DNA from: Sediminibacterium roseum
GTDB taxonomy: Bacteria > Bacteroidota > Bacteroidia > Chitinophagales > Chitinophagaceae
Reading direction: 5' to 3'
Length of the DNA stretch: 64,000 nt
Assembly (NCBI RefSeq): GCF_009939005.1
Contig: NZ_JAACJS010000011.1
Span: forward strand, 462,096-526,095
Shown: in pieces, positions 43,933-53,087 of the stretch
How the letters are laid out: each line of letters begins with the position of its first letter
How positions within the stretch are numbered: the first letter of the stretch is position 1
Notes under the pieces: generated by a model
The model's database searches: none
Told to the model about the DNA's origin: nothing
Seen by the model: only the letters and a program-made list of their open reading frames with translations
Position numbers and translations under genes: made by a program

Positions 43933-44910
43933 TTAACTAAAAGCCTGTTCGATCACAGCCGTGTAAAAATCTTTCAGGCTGCCACCCATTGCCCTTACCT
44001 GTTGCGGAATTACGCTGGCCTCGCTTTGTCCCGGTACCGTATTCACTTCAAGCATATAGGGTTTTCCTTCTTTGGTATCGTAGATAAAATCGATCCGTAC
44101 CACGCCGCGGCAGTTGAGCAATTCATAAACTCTTTTTGCAGCGGTTTCCAGCGATTGCTGCATGGCCGCATCAATTTTAGCGGGCGTGGTCTCCTCGCTT
44201 TTACCCTGGTATTTTGCCTCGAAATCGAAGAATTCATTGTGCGTAACGATCTCGGTGATCGGGAGCACAAGTATCTCGTTTTTGTTTTTGAAAACACCGA
44301 TCGTAAACTCGCGCCCGCTGATGAACTCCTCTACCAGCACCTGCGTATCTTCCTTGAAAGCCTTATCCAGCGCAGCCTGCAGGGCGCCCGCCTCGTTCAC
44401 CTTGCTCATGCCGATGCTGCTTCCGCCATTGTTGGGCTTTACAAAAACGGGGAGTTTCAGCTGGGCCAGGATCTCCTGGGGTGTAACGGGTGTGTGTTTA
44501 AATAGATGCAGGGAGCGGGCAACATTGATGCCGCCGAAGGCTGCCACTGCCACCGTATATCTTTTATTGAAAGTTAAAGCAGATGTTGCCGCGTCGCAGC
44601 TGGTGTAAGGCAGGTTGAGCATATCGAAATACCCCTGCAGTTTCCCGTCTTCGCCCGGTGTGCCATGGATGCAAAGCAGAACGGCATCGAAATTTATTTT
44701 ATGGCCGTTATCGGTTACAGAGAAATCATCGCGGTTCACTTTCGATTTCTCACCGTTTACGGGTTCGTACCACCAGCCCGAAGGGTTGATGTCGATGCGG
44801 TATACTTCAAACTTATCCCTGTCAATATTATTTCCTACCGTAATTGCGCTTTTATAACTGATCTGCGCTTCGCCGCTGAGGCCACCGGTAACCAATGCTA
44901 TTTTTTTCAT
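43933..44910 (-). CDS. ddl: D-alanine--D-alanine ligase
   Basis: Makes the D-Ala-D-Ala end of the peptidoglycan stem peptide, in the cytoplasm with ATP. The 325 residues form an ATP-grasp fold with CIHGTPGEDGKLQGYFD, the K/GGSSIGMSK loop, VEEFISGREFTIGV and LEVNTVPGQSEASVIPQQ. The frame is open for 96 more codons upstream, but ATG 44908-44910 gives the standard MKKIALVTGGLSGE start, and the promoter lies 56 bp upstream of it, so the longer form is rejected. It is followed by the PASTA gene. Confidence 0.95.
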   Translation of the reverse strand: MKKIALVTGGLSGEAQISYKSAITVGNNIDRDKFEVYRIDINPSGWWYEPVNGEKSKVNRDDFSVTDNGHKINFDAVLLCIHGTPGEDGKLQGYFDMLNLPYTSCDAATSALTFNKRYTVAVAAFGGINVARSLHLFKHTPVTPQEILAQLKLPVFVKPNNGGSSIGMSKVNEAGALQAALDKAFKEDTQVLVEEFISGREFTIGVFKNKNEILVLPITEIVTHNEFFDFEAKYQGKSEETTPAKIDAAMQQSLETAAKRVYELLNCRGVVRIDFIYDTKEGKPYMLEVNTVPGQSEASVIPQQVRAMGGSLKDFYTAVIEQAFS

Positions 44911-44965
44911 TGCTGCTCCGTAAGGTTTTGTGTGATTTTTTAATCGGAAGAACCGCCTCCCTCTG

Positions 44966-44999
44966 CAAATATAACCGCTCACAGCCGATTCCTGAGCGG
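44966..44999 (-). promoter_or_regulatory. ddl promoter with overlapping palindrome
   Basis: TATATTTG on the minus strand (44966-44973) is a consensus -7 box 56 bp before ddl. Directly upstream, CCGCTCA (44975-44981) and TGAGCGG (44993-44999) form a perfect inverted repeat covering the -33 region, a good place for a repressor or activator. Confidence 0.6.
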
Positions 45000-45027
45000 C
45001 GAGGCCTATTCTCCTTGGGGCAGGCCA

Positions 45028-45062
45028 CAAAAAAAGGTGAAGAAACGTTTGTCTCTTCACCT
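45028..45062 (-). terminator. Rho-independent terminator upstream of ddl
   Basis: On the minus strand AGGTGAAGA and TCTTCACCT pair (9 bp) and are followed by seven T. It ends whatever is transcribed from the ferredoxin side, about 150 nt after the ferredoxin stop. Two further hairpins precede it (45097-45119 and about 45070-45091). Confidence 0.85.
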
Positions 45063-45210
45063 CGCGTTGACGGGAAATATCACCCGCCGTTACTGGTTGT
45101 TGCCGTTTAAAAGCAACAATTATTAATACTTCTATTAACAGTACTAAGCTAAAAACTATTCTTCTGTTTTGCAAGTTCCGGATGCACAAGTTTAGCACAT
45201 CGGATGTGCA

Positions 45211-45558
45211 TTAGATGTGCATTTTGGCTTTCTTGGCGAGCAGTTCGTCTACTGTTTCGCGGTACATCTCATCGGGAACGCAGCAATCTACCGGGCAAAC
45301 GGCTGCGCACTGGGGTTCTTCGTGGAAGCCCTGGCACTCGGTACATTTGTTCGGAGAAATGTAGTAGGTGTCTACGCTGATGGGCGCAAAACGCTGGTCG
45401 GCATTTACAACGGTTCCATCCATCAAAGTAAAATCACCTTTGATGGTTGTTCCGTCGGAGATGGCCCATTCAACGCCGCCTTCGTAAATCGCATTATTCG
45501 GACATTCGGGCTCGCAGGCGCCGCAGTTGATACACTCTTCGGTAATTTTGATTGCCAT
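45211..45558 (-). CDS. 4Fe-4S dicluster ferredoxin
   Basis: A 115-residue soluble electron carrier. The first cluster motif is CINCGACEPEC (C9, C12, C15, C19 spacing). The second set includes CTEC, then C in EEPQCAAVCPVDC, after an insertion of about 40 residues, as in Bacteroidota and Chlorobi-type ferredoxins. The ATG at 45556-45558 gives the usual MAIKITEECI start. It is divergent from the LuxC-like reductase gene, with a consensus promoter at 45601-45630. Redox partner unknown. Confidence 0.9.
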   Translation of the reverse strand: MAIKITEECINCGACEPECPNNAIYEGGVEWAISDGTTIKGDFTLMDGTVVNADQRFAPISVDTYYISPNKCTECQGFHEEPQCAAVCPVDCCVPDEMYRETVDELLAKKAKMHI

Positions 45559-45587
45559 ACAAAATGGGTTTGTTGGGTTAGTGATTC

Positions 45588-45595
45588 TACATTTG
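45588..45595 (+). promoter_or_regulatory. -7 box of the acyl-CoA reductase gene
   Basis: TACATTTG fits TAnnTTTG, 23 bp before the ATG at 45619. The nearest TTTG upstream is 15 bp away, shorter than normal, so the -33 element is uncertain. Confidence 0.45.
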
Positions 45596-45600
45596 CATTC

Positions 45601-45630
45601 CAAAAATACGGTTGTCAAATGATTTTACAA
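45601..45630 (-). promoter_or_regulatory. Ferredoxin promoter
   Basis: TTG at 45628-45630, a 19-bp spacer and TATTTTTG at 45601-45608 on the minus strand. The element overlaps the start codon of the divergent reductase gene, so the two transcripts may interfere with each other. Confidence 0.75.
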
Positions 45631-46617
45631 GAACGAATTGAGCTGATGGCCCGCCTCGGCCTGTATATGAAGGAGGATGGCCCGGAGTTCCGGGAGGTAA
45701 AAGAACGCGCCTACCGCGAAAACCAGTGGTTTGTTCCCGAATTTGTGGAACAGGCCGTTGCCGCCATCGTTCAGCGTTTCCTGGACCCGGCGCTTTTACG
45801 GGCCTGGGCGGCCGGGTACAATGTACCGGACGAGCAGGCATCGCCTAAAACCGTGGGACTGGTAATGGCCGGGAACATCCCGCTGGTTGGGTTCCACGAC
45901 TTTCTTTGTGTGTTCATCAGCGGGCATTCGGTGGTGATCAAGACCTCTTCCAAAGACGAGATCCTGATCAGGCACCTTGTAAAAAAGCTATACGAATGGG
46001 AGATCACCATACAGAACACCGTTTCCTTCGCGGAACGGTTGAAGAACTGCGATGCATACATCGCCACGGGAAGCAATAACTCGGGCCGGTATTTTGATTA
46101 TTATTTTGGAAAATACCCGCACATCATCCGGCGCAACCGCACATCGGTGGCCATCCTCGACGGTAACGAAACGAGGGAGGAGCTGGATGCCCTGGCCAAC
46201 GACATACAATTGTATTTCGGCCTGGGCTGCCGGAACGTTACGCAACTGCTCGTGCCCAAAGCATACGATTTTATTCCCCTGCTCGATGCGCTCAGGAAAT
46301 ACGGGCATTTTCTCGATTTTCATAAGTACAAACACAATTACGACTACCATCTTGCGCTGCTCATCATGGGCAATAAATATTACATGAACAACGAGAGCGT
46401 TATCCTCACAGAAAACGTTTCACCGTTCTCGCCCGTGAGCCAGGTTCATTATTCTTTTTATTCCGACAAGACCGAAGCAGAGCAGGTTGTTCAAAACAAT
46501 CACGACATCCAGTGCGTTGTTGGCCACAACCACCTCCCCTTCGGAAGTGCGCAAAGCCCGGAGCTGACAGATTATGCCGATGGGGTGGATACCATGCAGT
46601 TCTTGATGGGATTGTAA
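45619..46617 (+). CDS. LuxC-like acyl-CoA reductase
   Basis: A 332-residue aldehyde-dehydrogenase-fold protein related to the LuxC / acyl-CoA reductase family. Readable features are VMAGNIPLVGFHDFL (Rossmann region), VVIKTSSKDEIL, and a candidate catalytic Cys in FGLGCRNVTQL. It would reduce fatty acyl-CoA or acyl-protein to aldehyde with NAD(P)H. The frame is open far upstream across the ferredoxin gene, but ATG 45619 fits the promoter and the family start. Its divergent partner is a ferredoxin, a pairing I believe is common in Bacteroidota. Confidence 0.75.
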   Translation: MILQERIELMARLGLYMKEDGPEFREVKERAYRENQWFVPEFVEQAVAAIVQRFLDPALLRAWAAGYNVPDEQASPKTVGLVMAGNIPLVGFHDFLCVFISGHSVVIKTSSKDEILIRHLVKKLYEWEITIQNTVSFAERLKNCDAYIATGSNNSGRYFDYYFGKYPHIIRRNRTSVAILDGNETREELDALANDIQLYFGLGCRNVTQLLVPKAYDFIPLLDALRKYGHFLDFHKYKHNYDYHLALLIMGNKYYMNNESVILTENVSPFSPVSQVHYSFYSDKTEAEQVVQNNHDIQCVVGHNHLPFGSAQSPELTDYADGVDTMQFLMGL

Positions 46618-46915
46618 CAACCGGCAAATGTTTATTTGTCGCAACCGGAAAACCGGCGTGCGAAAATGTCATAACAAACCACCGGTAAAAAACAGCATCC
46701 CCGATACCCGTGGCCAACCGCTAAAATCCAAAAGCGGTATTCACCGGGAAAATCGGTAACTTCAACGTCAAATAAAATCACAAGTACGAAAAGTTACGTA
46801 AACATTTGTTAAATAGTGGGATGTGGTATCCTGACAATTAAACAGCTTCGTTTATTTGTTACCGGAAAGGCATAAAATTTGACCCAGCTAAACAATAAAA
46901 AAACAAGGAATAAAT
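46618..46915. other. Intergenic region before htrA
   Basis: 298 bp without a gene. It contains two CAACCGG direct repeats (about 46619 and 46640) and a small ACCGCT/AGCGGT hairpin near 46714-46736. A TAAAATTTG at 46873-46881 resembles a -7 box for htrA with one extra base. No firm promoter is called. Confidence 0.4.
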
Positions 46916-48439
46916 ATGAAACTCAAGAACATTTTAGCAGTTGTGCTCATCAGTGCTACCACCGCTGTTTTGAGTGTGTGGGGCTATGGAAAGTTCCTGG
47001 AGAGCAAATCGGCAGGCATCCAGATAGATGGCAAAGTGCCGGCTAACTACGCAGGTTTTTACAACAATACCGGTATGCCGGCCGGTGGGGCGGTTGATTT
47101 TGGCCCTGCGGCTACAACGGGAACACCTGCGGTAGTGCATATCAAAACCAAAACAAAGGCAAGACAGGTTAGCAATAGTGGCCGCCAGCAACGCGGATAC
47201 AATCCATTCGCAGATCTTTTCGGCGATGGCGACATGGGCGATTTCTTTGGCGGCCCACGTATGATACCTGAGCAGCGTGCAAGCGGCAGCGGCGTATTGA
47301 TCACAGATGATGGATACATCGTTACCAACAACCACGTGGTAGATGGTGCAGACGAGCTTACGGTTACCCTTTCAAACAAACATACTTACAAGGCAACCGT
47401 GATCGGGAGCGATGCGAGCAGCGACCTCGCCGTGATCAAGATCGACGCGAAGAACCTTCCGTACCTGGTGTATGGCAACAGCGATGAGGCCAAACTCGGG
47501 CAATGGGTACTCGCCATCGGCTATCCTTTGAATCTTGACGTAACCGTTACCGCGGGTATCGTAAGTGCGAAATCAAGATCGATCGGGATCAACGACAGGC
47601 AGAGCAATGCGGCCATCGAATCATTCATCCAGACAGATGCGGCGGTGAACCCGGGTAACAGCGGCGGAGCCTTGATCAATACCAATGGCGAACTGATCGG
47701 CATCAACTCGGCGATCGCATCTCCAACCGGTTCCTATGCGGGTTATTCTTACGCGATCCCGGTGAACATCGTTAAAAAAGTAGTTACCGATATCGTGAAG
47801 TTTGGTGCGGTGCAAAGAGCATACATCGGTATCTCTTACCCACGCGAATCGATCACCGAAGAACAGAAAAAAGAACTCGGCGCAGGATACAAAGAAGGTG
47901 AAGGTGTTTACGTAACCGATGTTCCGGCAGACGGCGCCGCGGCGATCGCAGGTTTGAAAAAAGGCGATATCGTAACAAAGATCAATGGCGTAACCGTTAC
48001 CAGCGGACCTGAATTACAGGAGCAGGTTACCCGTTACAAACCAGGCGATAAAATCTCATTGACCTACAACCGTTCAGGTAAAGAGAACACGGTTACCCTT
48101 ACGCTGAAAAACAAGGCGGGCACAACCGATGTTGTAAAAACAACCGGCATCCTTGAAAAACTGGGTGCGGAACTCGTGGCGGTAGATACCAAGACCGCTG
48201 CAGCCAATAACATCTCCGGCGGTGTGGTAGTGAAGAAGATCAACGACGGGCTGTTGAAGAGAACAAGGATCCAGGAAGGATTCATCATCACCAGCGTGAA
48301 CGACCAGGAAGTAAAAAGCGTTGCAGACCTCGACAAGATCCTTTCCCTGAACCGGGGAAGAAAAGTGAAGGTGGAAGGTGTTTACCCGGGTTATGACAAT
48401 ACCTACCCGTATCCGTTGGACCTGAGCGATGTTGACTAA
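46916..48439 (+). CDS. Do/HtrA-family serine protease
   Basis: A periplasmic quality-control protease and chaperone, 507 residues: an N-terminal signal anchor (about 5-24), a trypsin-like domain with the triad H140 (TNNHVV), D170 (SSDLAV) and S249 (PGNSGG), then two PDZ domains (about 300-390 and 410-500). It starts at ATG 46916, preceded by AAGGAA. The first 100 residues contain a Gly/Asp-rich linker typical of the Bacteroidota DegQ-like group. It is followed by a strong terminator and is likely transcribed alone. Confidence 0.94.
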   Translation: MKLKNILAVVLISATTAVLSVWGYGKFLESKSAGIQIDGKVPANYAGFYNNTGMPAGGAVDFGPAATTGTPAVVHIKTKTKARQVSNSGRQQRGYNPFADLFGDGDMGDFFGGPRMIPEQRASGSGVLITDDGYIVTNNHVVDGADELTVTLSNKHTYKATVIGSDASSDLAVIKIDAKNLPYLVYGNSDEAKLGQWVLAIGYPLNLDVTVTAGIVSAKSRSIGINDRQSNAAIESFIQTDAAVNPGNSGGALINTNGELIGINSAIASPTGSYAGYSYAIPVNIVKKVVTDIVKFGAVQRAYIGISYPRESITEEQKKELGAGYKEGEGVYVTDVPADGAAAIAGLKKGDIVTKINGVTVTSGPELQEQVTRYKPGDKISLTYNRSGKENTVTLTLKNKAGTTDVVKTTGILEKLGAELVAVDTKTAAANNISGGVVVKKINDGLLKRTRIQEGFIITSVNDQEVKSVADLDKILSLNRGRKVKVEGVYPGYDNTYPYPLDLSDVD

Positions 48440-48463
48440 TTATTGATTTTTCCATTTAATAGC

Positions 48464-48500
48464 AACGGCCTTTACGATCATTCGTAAAGGCCGTTTTTTT
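48464..48500. terminator. Bidirectional terminator after htrA
   Basis: AACGGCCTTTACGA and TCGTAAAGGCCGTT form a 14-bp perfect stem with a 4-nt loop and a T-tract, between convergent htrA and the GH13 gene. Confidence 0.93.
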
Positions 48501-48530
48501 ATATAGATAAATCCAGGAACCAACGGCTCC

Positions 48531-49802
48531 TTATTCGCCTGTGCGTTCATAAACAACATATTCTCCTGCCTGCAATTCAAATGAGGCCCCGCCATCAAAC
48601 CGGAAAGCCAGCCCGGAAAAAATGTTTCTGAAAGTTCCGTGTATCCATTCGTGGCCCACATCGATCTTCAGCCTGTTTTGTTCTGAAACGTTCAAAACCA
48701 CAAGCACTACATGTTCGTCTTTCCGGCGCAGGTAAGCCATCAGCTGATCGTCGTTGGTAGACGGTAAAATGAACGTTTCGCCCTCAACGATTGCGGGGTT
48801 TCTTTGCCGGAGGGATAAAAGTCCCTTGTAGAAATCTTCCAACCGCAACGGTTCCTGCCACCCGATCGGGTCTTTGTCGAAAAACGCGAGCCGCTTTTTG
48901 TTCGGGCTCTCCTGACCGCTGTAGATCAGGGGAACCGCGCTCCATGTGCAACAGAACACGGCCCATGCGTTCGCTGCGGATCCGTATTTTTCGTACTCGG
49001 TACCGTTCCAGCTGTTTTCATCGTGGTTGGAGGTGAACAATAGTTTTTGTGCGCCCGCAGGGTATTGCGAGTAGGCATGCAATACATCACGCACGGTGTT
49101 GAGGTTGCCGTTTCCTTTTGCATACGCTTCTGTAACATGCATCCACCACCATGCATACGAAACATCGAACACCTGGTGGTAATCCACCACTTCGCACTCT
49201 GCGAGCCAGAACAGAGGTTTCAGCGCATCGCATTGTGTGCGGGCATCTTTCCAGAAATCAAGTGGCACGAGGTGCGCCATATCGCAACGGAAGCCATCGA
49301 TGCCGCATTCACTGATCCAGTATTTCATGGAACCGATCAACGCATTGCGCATATCATGGTTGTTGAAATTGAGATCGATCACATCCTTCCATCCATTCTT
49401 TTCCGTAAAATTTCCTTTCTCATCCAGCAGGTACCAATCGGGATGTTCGGTGGTCCATGTATGATCATACCCGGTATGGTTTGCCACCCAATCGATGATC
49501 ACTTTCAATCCCAATGCATGCGCATCGTTCACCAGCTTTTTAAATGCCGGAAGATCGCCGAACTCAGGATTGATGTCAACATAACTGCTGCAGGCATAAT
49601 AACTACCCAGCGATCCCAGCCTTTCTTTGCTGCTGATGGGTGTAATGGGCATGAACCACAAAACGGTAACGCCCATCTCTTTCAACCGCGGCAGGTGTTT
49701 ACCAAAAGCGGAAAATGTTCCTTCTTTCGTGAATTGCCTCGTGTTCACTTCATACACTACAGAACCTTTTGCCCAGTCTACTGTTGAAAAAATGCGATCC
49801 AT
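48531..49802 (-). CDS. GH13 alpha-amylase-family enzyme (cytoplasmic)
   Basis: A 423-residue glycoside hydrolase of family 13 without a signal peptide. Its TIM barrel keeps the catalytic set D174 (GFRCDMAH), E202 (WLAECE) and D261 (SNHDEN), and the region I motif DWVANHT (104-110). Substrate loops are not diagnostic; maltodextrin or trehalose-type substrates are possible. The small C-terminal domain ends ELQAGEYVVYE. It is divergent from the APC permease with 38 bp between the starts. Function beyond alpha-glucan cleavage is open. Confidence 0.88.
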   Translation of the reverse strand: MDRIFSTVDWAKGSVVYEVNTRQFTKEGTFSAFGKHLPRLKEMGVTVLWFMPITPISSKERLGSLGSYYACSSYVDINPEFGDLPAFKKLVNDAHALGLKVIIDWVANHTGYDHTWTTEHPDWYLLDEKGNFTEKNGWKDVIDLNFNNHDMRNALIGSMKYWISECGIDGFRCDMAHLVPLDFWKDARTQCDALKPLFWLAECEVVDYHQVFDVSYAWWWMHVTEAYAKGNGNLNTVRDVLHAYSQYPAGAQKLLFTSNHDENSWNGTEYEKYGSAANAWAVFCCTWSAVPLIYSGQESPNKKRLAFFDKDPIGWQEPLRLEDFYKGLLSLRQRNPAIVEGETFILPSTNDDQLMAYLRRKDEHVVLVVLNVSEQNRLKIDVGHEWIHGTFRNIFSGLAFRFDGGASFELQAGEYVVYERTGE

Positions 49803-49840
49803 ATTATTTAGTCTCCCGGTAAAGAAATAGTTTTATACCA

Positions 49841-51160
49841 ATGCACAATGAGCCTCCGAAACTGGAAAGGAAGATAAGTCTTTTACAGGCTACTGCTATC
49901 AACATGACCGACATGGTTGGCATCGGCCCGTTTGTGGTGCTGGCCACTGTGGTTAAGATCATGAACGGCCCCTGGTTCTTATACGCCTGGATAGCCGGTG
50001 CCCTGCTTTCTTTTATTGATGCGATGATCTGGAGCCAGCTTGGCGCCACCTACCCACTCGCCGGCGGCAGTTATAATTTTCTCAAAGAAGGATACGGCCC
50101 TAAATGGGGCAGGCTCATGAGTTTTCTTTTTGTATGGCAAACGATGATCCAGGCACCGCTTGTGATCGCTTCTGCGGCCATCGGTTTTGCACAATACACC
50201 GGATACATTTTCCCGCTCAACGCCATCCAAAGCAAATTGGTAAGTGGCGGGGTGGTTCTTCTTATCATCGTTCTTTTGTATCGAAAGATCGAGGCCATCG
50301 GCAGGATCAGCGTTTTGTTGTGGATGGGTGTTTTGGTGGTGATGGTGTGGATCATAGGAAGCGGCATCTCGCACGGCCATTTTCTTGAACCGGTTAAAAA
50401 CATCAACAACGGTTTAAAAGTTGACCTTGCCTTTACAGCGGCGCTTGGCTTTGCAAGCGTGAAAACAGTGTACAGCTATCTTGGCTATTACAATGTTTGT
50501 CACCTCGGCGGCGAGATCATCAACCCCGTAAAAAATATTCCGCGCAGCATGTTCATTTCCATTGCGGGTATTGCGGTGCTTTATTTGTTGATGAACATCA
50601 GCGTTGCATCTGTATTGCCGTTGGACCAGATCCGCAAAAGCGATTTCGTGGTAAGTGAGTTTGTTAACCACCTATCGGGAAAATACGCAGCCAATGTGGT
50701 TACCTTGCTCATCTTATGGGTTGCATTCGCCTCTGTATTCTCTGCAACGCTTGGCTACAGCCGCATTCCATACGCTGCGGCGCTGGATGGCTCTTTCTTC
50801 AAAATTTTTGCAAAACTGCATCCTACCAAACATTTTCCATACATCTCCCTTTTGTTTCTTGGCGGGATCGCTTTTGCATTCAGCCTCACCTTCAAACTAC
50901 ACGAAGTGATCAGCGCCATACTGGCGATGCGCATCCTCGTCCAGTTCATCGGCCAGGGCGCCGGTTTGCTGTTGCTGGTGAAGAGAAAAGGCAAACAGCA
51001 TTTCGCATGGCGCATGCCGCTCTATCCCGTGCCCGTAGTATTGGCGATGCTGATGTGGGCGTTTGTATTTTTTTCTACGGGGAAAGAAATGATATTGGGC
51101 GGATTGATCGTTACCGCATTGGGCGTGGTCGCCTACTTCCTTAAATCCAAAGCCGCTTAA
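49841..51160 (+). CDS. APC-superfamily amino acid permease
   Basis: A 439-residue inner-membrane transporter with 12 hydrophobic segments. The first helix break MTDMVGIGPF (22-31) and the conserved GATYPLAGGSYNFLKEGYG (about 68-86) mark it as an APC amino acid/polyamine permease. The substrate cannot be told from sequence. Its TAA stop shares the palindromic TTAA with the stop of the convergent SSS gene (51157-51160). It is divergent from the GH13 gene. Confidence 0.85.
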   Translation: MHNEPPKLERKISLLQATAINMTDMVGIGPFVVLATVVKIMNGPWFLYAWIAGALLSFIDAMIWSQLGATYPLAGGSYNFLKEGYGPKWGRLMSFLFVWQTMIQAPLVIASAAIGFAQYTGYIFPLNAIQSKLVSGGVVLLIIVLLYRKIEAIGRISVLLWMGVLVVMVWIIGSGISHGHFLEPVKNINNGLKVDLAFTAALGFASVKTVYSYLGYYNVCHLGGEIINPVKNIPRSMFISIAGIAVLYLLMNISVASVLPLDQIRKSDFVVSEFVNHLSGKYAANVVTLLILWVAFASVFSATLGYSRIPYAAALDGSFFKIFAKLHPTKHFPYISLLFLGGIAFAFSLTFKLHEVISAILAMRILVQFIGQGAGLLLLVKRKGKQHFAWRMPLYPVPVVLAMLMWAFVFFSTGKEMILGGLIVTALGVVAYFLKSKAA

Positions 51161-52902
51161 CGCCCGCTGTTGCCTGTCACTTCTTTCGCGGTGCGGGCAG
51201 GTGTGAACATTTGCAGCAGTGCCGCAAGCACCACAACAGCTACCGCGCCCACTACATTCAACCAAAGGAAGCCGAGGCCGATCGTGCCATCCCTATCGAG
51301 AATGAAACAGGCTATCACGATGGCTTCTCCCAATATAGCCGCGATGAACACTGCATTGCTACCGATCTTTTTCATATAAAACGCAACCAGGAAAATACCC
51401 AGTATCACCCCATAAAACAAAGAACCGAGAACGTTCACCGCCTCGATCAGGCTGCCCATCCCTGTTGCAAATTCCGCGGTAACAACGGAGAATACTCCCC
51501 ATGCGAGTGTATAATATTTTGACGTTTTGTATTCGTCGGCGCATTGCCTGGCGTTGTTGCTGTCGTATTTTTTTCCGCGGAAACGCACGTGAAAATCCAC
51601 CATGGTGCACGAAGCCAGCGAATTCAGCGCGGCCGCAATAGAACCCCATGCCGCGAGAAAAATAATAGCGATGAGGAGGCCCACTACTCCTTTTGGCAGG
51701 AAGTCTACCACAAAACGGAGAAAGATATAATTGGTGTCGCTCGTATCATCTGCGGGCAATGCTTTCTTCAACACATCGCGGTATTGCTTTTGTGTGGCGG
51801 CTATTTTTTGCGAGGTGATGCGCACACTGTCTTTGTATGTTTCATTCTTGTCAACAATGTAACGCCTGCTCAATGCCTGCTGTTGGGTTTGCTGTATGTT
51901 GAAGGTTTGCTCCAGCTTCTGCAACGAATCTTTGTAAGGCGTGGCCATCGCTTTTTCTGCAACCGCTTTGTTGAAAAACACCGGCGCCTTGTTGAACTGG
52001 TAAAAAGTGAAAAGCATTGCACCCAACAGGAGGATGAAAAATTGCATCGGCACCTTAACCAGGCCATTCATGAGCAACCCCAACCGGCTTTCCCTGTTGT
52101 TTTTGGCAGTGAGGTACCTGCCTACCTGCGACTGGTCCGTTCCAAAATAGGAAAGCGCCAGGAAGAAACCGCCGATCACCCCGCTGATGATGTTGTACCT
52201 GTCCTTCCAGTCAAATCCCTTCTCCGAGATCCCTGTTGTGATCACGTTGAGCTTTCCCGATGCGCCGCTTACTTTCAATGCATCGGTAAATCCCACGCCT
52301 TCGGGCAGGTAATGCACGATGCAATAACCGGCAACAAACATTCCCACGAAAATGATGATGAGCTGCAGCTGCTGCGTATACGCCACTGCCTTTGCCCCGC
52401 CGCTCACCGTATAGATGATGAGCAGTCCGCCCATTACGATATTCGTCCAGAAAATATCCCAGCCCAGTAAGGAAGAAAGAATAATCGAAGGCGCATAAAT
52501 ACTGATGCCGGTAGAAAGGCCCCTCGACAATAAAAAAAGAAAGGAAGTAAAGGTTCTTGTCTTCAGGTCAAACCGCTGTTCTAAAAACTCGTAAGCCGTA
52601 AAAACTTTCACCTTGCGGAACAGTGGTACAAAAGTGATGCAAAGGATCACCATTGCGATGGGTAAGCCAAAATAATATTGTACAAAACGCATCCCGTCGG
52701 TAAAGGCCTGCCCGGGCGCAGAGAGGAAAGTGATCGCGCTGGCCTGTGTTCCCATGATGCTGAGCAGCACGAGGTACCAGGGCATGCTCCTGTCGCTCAA
52801 AAAATATCCTTCGAGATTTTTTGCCGTACGGCTCTTGTACAGGCCATACGCGATGATGGCAGCCAGTGTAACGCTCAGTACGATCCAGTCGAGTTGACTC
52901 AT
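51157..52902 (-). CDS. Sodium:solute symporter (SSS family)
   Basis: A 581-residue inner-membrane permease of the SSS family with 13 or more hydrophobic segments and a large hydrophilic loop (about 320-400). Features include the sodium-site region SIMGTQASAITFLSAPGQA (about 48-66) and SYFGTDQSQVGRYLTAKN (about 254-271). Its start overlaps the stop of a 37-codon gene (ATGA). It follows the PIG-L deacetylase and two tiny membrane protein genes, so it probably imports a sugar or amino sugar released by the deacetylase or related enzymes, an inference from context. Confidence 0.87.
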   Translation of the reverse strand: MSQLDWIVLSVTLAAIIAYGLYKSRTAKNLEGYFLSDRSMPWYLVLLSIMGTQASAITFLSAPGQAFTDGMRFVQYYFGLPIAMVILCITFVPLFRKVKVFTAYEFLEQRFDLKTRTFTSFLFLLSRGLSTGISIYAPSIILSSLLGWDIFWTNIVMGGLLIIYTVSGGAKAVAYTQQLQLIIIFVGMFVAGYCIVHYLPEGVGFTDALKVSGASGKLNVITTGISEKGFDWKDRYNIISGVIGGFFLALSYFGTDQSQVGRYLTAKNNRESRLGLLMNGLVKVPMQFFILLLGAMLFTFYQFNKAPVFFNKAVAEKAMATPYKDSLQKLEQTFNIQQTQQQALSRRYIVDKNETYKDSVRITSQKIAATQKQYRDVLKKALPADDTSDTNYIFLRFVVDFLPKGVVGLLIAIIFLAAWGSIAAALNSLASCTMVDFHVRFRGKKYDSNNARQCADEYKTSKYYTLAWGVFSVVTAEFATGMGSLIEAVNVLGSLFYGVILGIFLVAFYMKKIGSNAVFIAAILGEAIVIACFILDRDGTIGLGFLWLNVVGAVAVVVLAALLQMFTPARTAKEVTGNSGR

Positions 52903-53012
52903 GAAAAATATTTAGTGAACCATGCAAAAAAGACAACGAGCGCCAACAACACCGCCATCACAAAAAAGTACCAGTGGCGCCAGCTTGGGAACAGAGGTGG
53001 TTTGTCGTTCAT
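52899..53012 (-). CDS. 37-aa single-helix membrane protein
   Basis: A short frame with ATG at 53010-53012 and TGA at 52899-52901, whose last bases overlap the start of the SSS symporter gene (ATGA). The product begins MNDKPPLFPSWRHWYFF, then has one hydrophobic helix and ends FTKYFS. Overlapping stop and start gives translational coupling, so it is probably a small subunit or assembly partner of the symporter. I believe similar tiny proteins sit before SSS genes in related genomes, but I cannot check. Confidence 0.7.
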   Translation of the reverse strand: MNDKPPLFPSWRHWYFFVMAVLLALVVFFAWFTKYFS

Positions 53013-53087
53013 AGCTTTTTTGTTTTGAATGTTCCGCTCAATAAACCGTATCCATTAACGAAAGTAAACATCACACAACGTTCGGCG

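Noticed and set aside
44911..45198. A 96-codon N-terminal extension of Ddl
   Set aside because: It would cross a rho-independent terminator and the ddl promoter, and the standard Ddl start is at 44910.
45217..45618. An N-terminal extension of the LuxC-like reductase
   Set aside because: It overlaps the ferredoxin gene in antisense and precedes the likely promoter at 45588; the ATG at 45619 fits.
46618..46915. A stress-type promoter for htrA
   Set aside because: The only -7-like sequence has an extra base and no well-spaced -33 element; no known envelope-stress motif is readable.
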